Assembly: GCA_009731375.1 (NCBI GenBank)
Contig: BJOX01000047.1
Span: 1,230,830-1,255,994 of the forward strand
Reading direction: 5' to 3'
Source: Paulinella micropora
Lineage: Eukaryota; Cercozoa; Imbricatea; Euglyphida
DNA: 25,165 nt
The notes below the pieces were generated by a model. That model worked only from the letters and a program-made list of their open reading frames with translations, was not told the origin of the DNA and did no database searches. Both the position numbers and the translations under genes were made by a program. Shown piece after piece: positions 25,121 to 25,165 of this stretch (its first letter is position 1; every line of letters starts with the position of its first letter).

Positions 25121-25165
<45 letters not shown>
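24724..25165. repeat. (AAT)n tracts with related spacers
   Basis: Three AAT tracts (24724-24818, 24913-24997, 25121-25165 to the window edge) are separated by spacers of 94 and 123 bases. Both spacers start near TCAGTCAAT, share ACATGTGCCTCCAT and end with GCTCCAA...C before the next tract. They are therefore diverged copies of one unit ending in (AAT)n. No coding capacity. Confidence 0.85.

Overview
The window looks like a piece of a draft nuclear genome of a eukaryote, probably an alga or other unicellular protist. The evidence is long CT/GT and AAT microsatellites, assembly gaps, an intact Ty3/gypsy-type LTR retrotransposon, and decayed genes of a Polinton-like (PLV/virophage-type) DNA virus. 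I cannot name the host species. No RNA genes, CRISPR arrays or bacterial operons are visible.

Layout. (1) 1-666: start of a second, older copy of the LTR retrotransposon, on the minus strand. Its LTR ends inside (2), a 667-about 3050 AT-rich viral fragment on the minus strand. That fragment holds the 5' part of a protein-primed family B DNA polymerase gene, two small broken ORFs and one intact zinc-finger/DNA-binding ORF. (3) About 3050-6543: non-coding, host-like sequence with a large CT/GT microsatellite and a 585-N gap. (4) 6544-16934: a complete LTR retrotransposon on the plus strand. It has 246/247-bp LTRs, a TAAC target duplication, PBS, gag, pol (protease, RT, RNase H, integrase, GPY/F) and a polypurine tract. 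Gag and pol lie in the same frame, separated by a single UGA in a CGG context, which suggests stop-codon readthrough. (5) About 17000-24700: a second AT-rich viral block with the capsid module. On the minus strand it carries a fibre-like protein, a probable major capsid protein, a minor capsid/penton protein, an adenain-like cysteine protease (two copies) and a coiled-coil proline-rich protein. Two convergent copies of a PD-(D/E)XK-type nuclease lie on the plus strand. (6) 24724-25165: (AAT)n tracts separated by short related spacers.

The viral genes form two modules, replication on the left and morphogenesis on the right. Nearly all carry nonsense or frameshift lesions, so this is an endogenised, inactive virus. 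The right block contains a tandem duplication of penton start-nuclease-protease, about 1.65 kb per unit, whose junction creates a chimeric penton-protease ORF. The two units have diverged, most of all in the protease linker, so recombination between related viruses is as likely as simple duplication. No packaging ATPase, integrase or C-terminal polymerase half is visible.

The retrotransposon inserted recently (LTRs differ by about two substitutions and one indel) and sits about 60 bp from the edge of the right viral block. The older copy cuts the polymerase gene.
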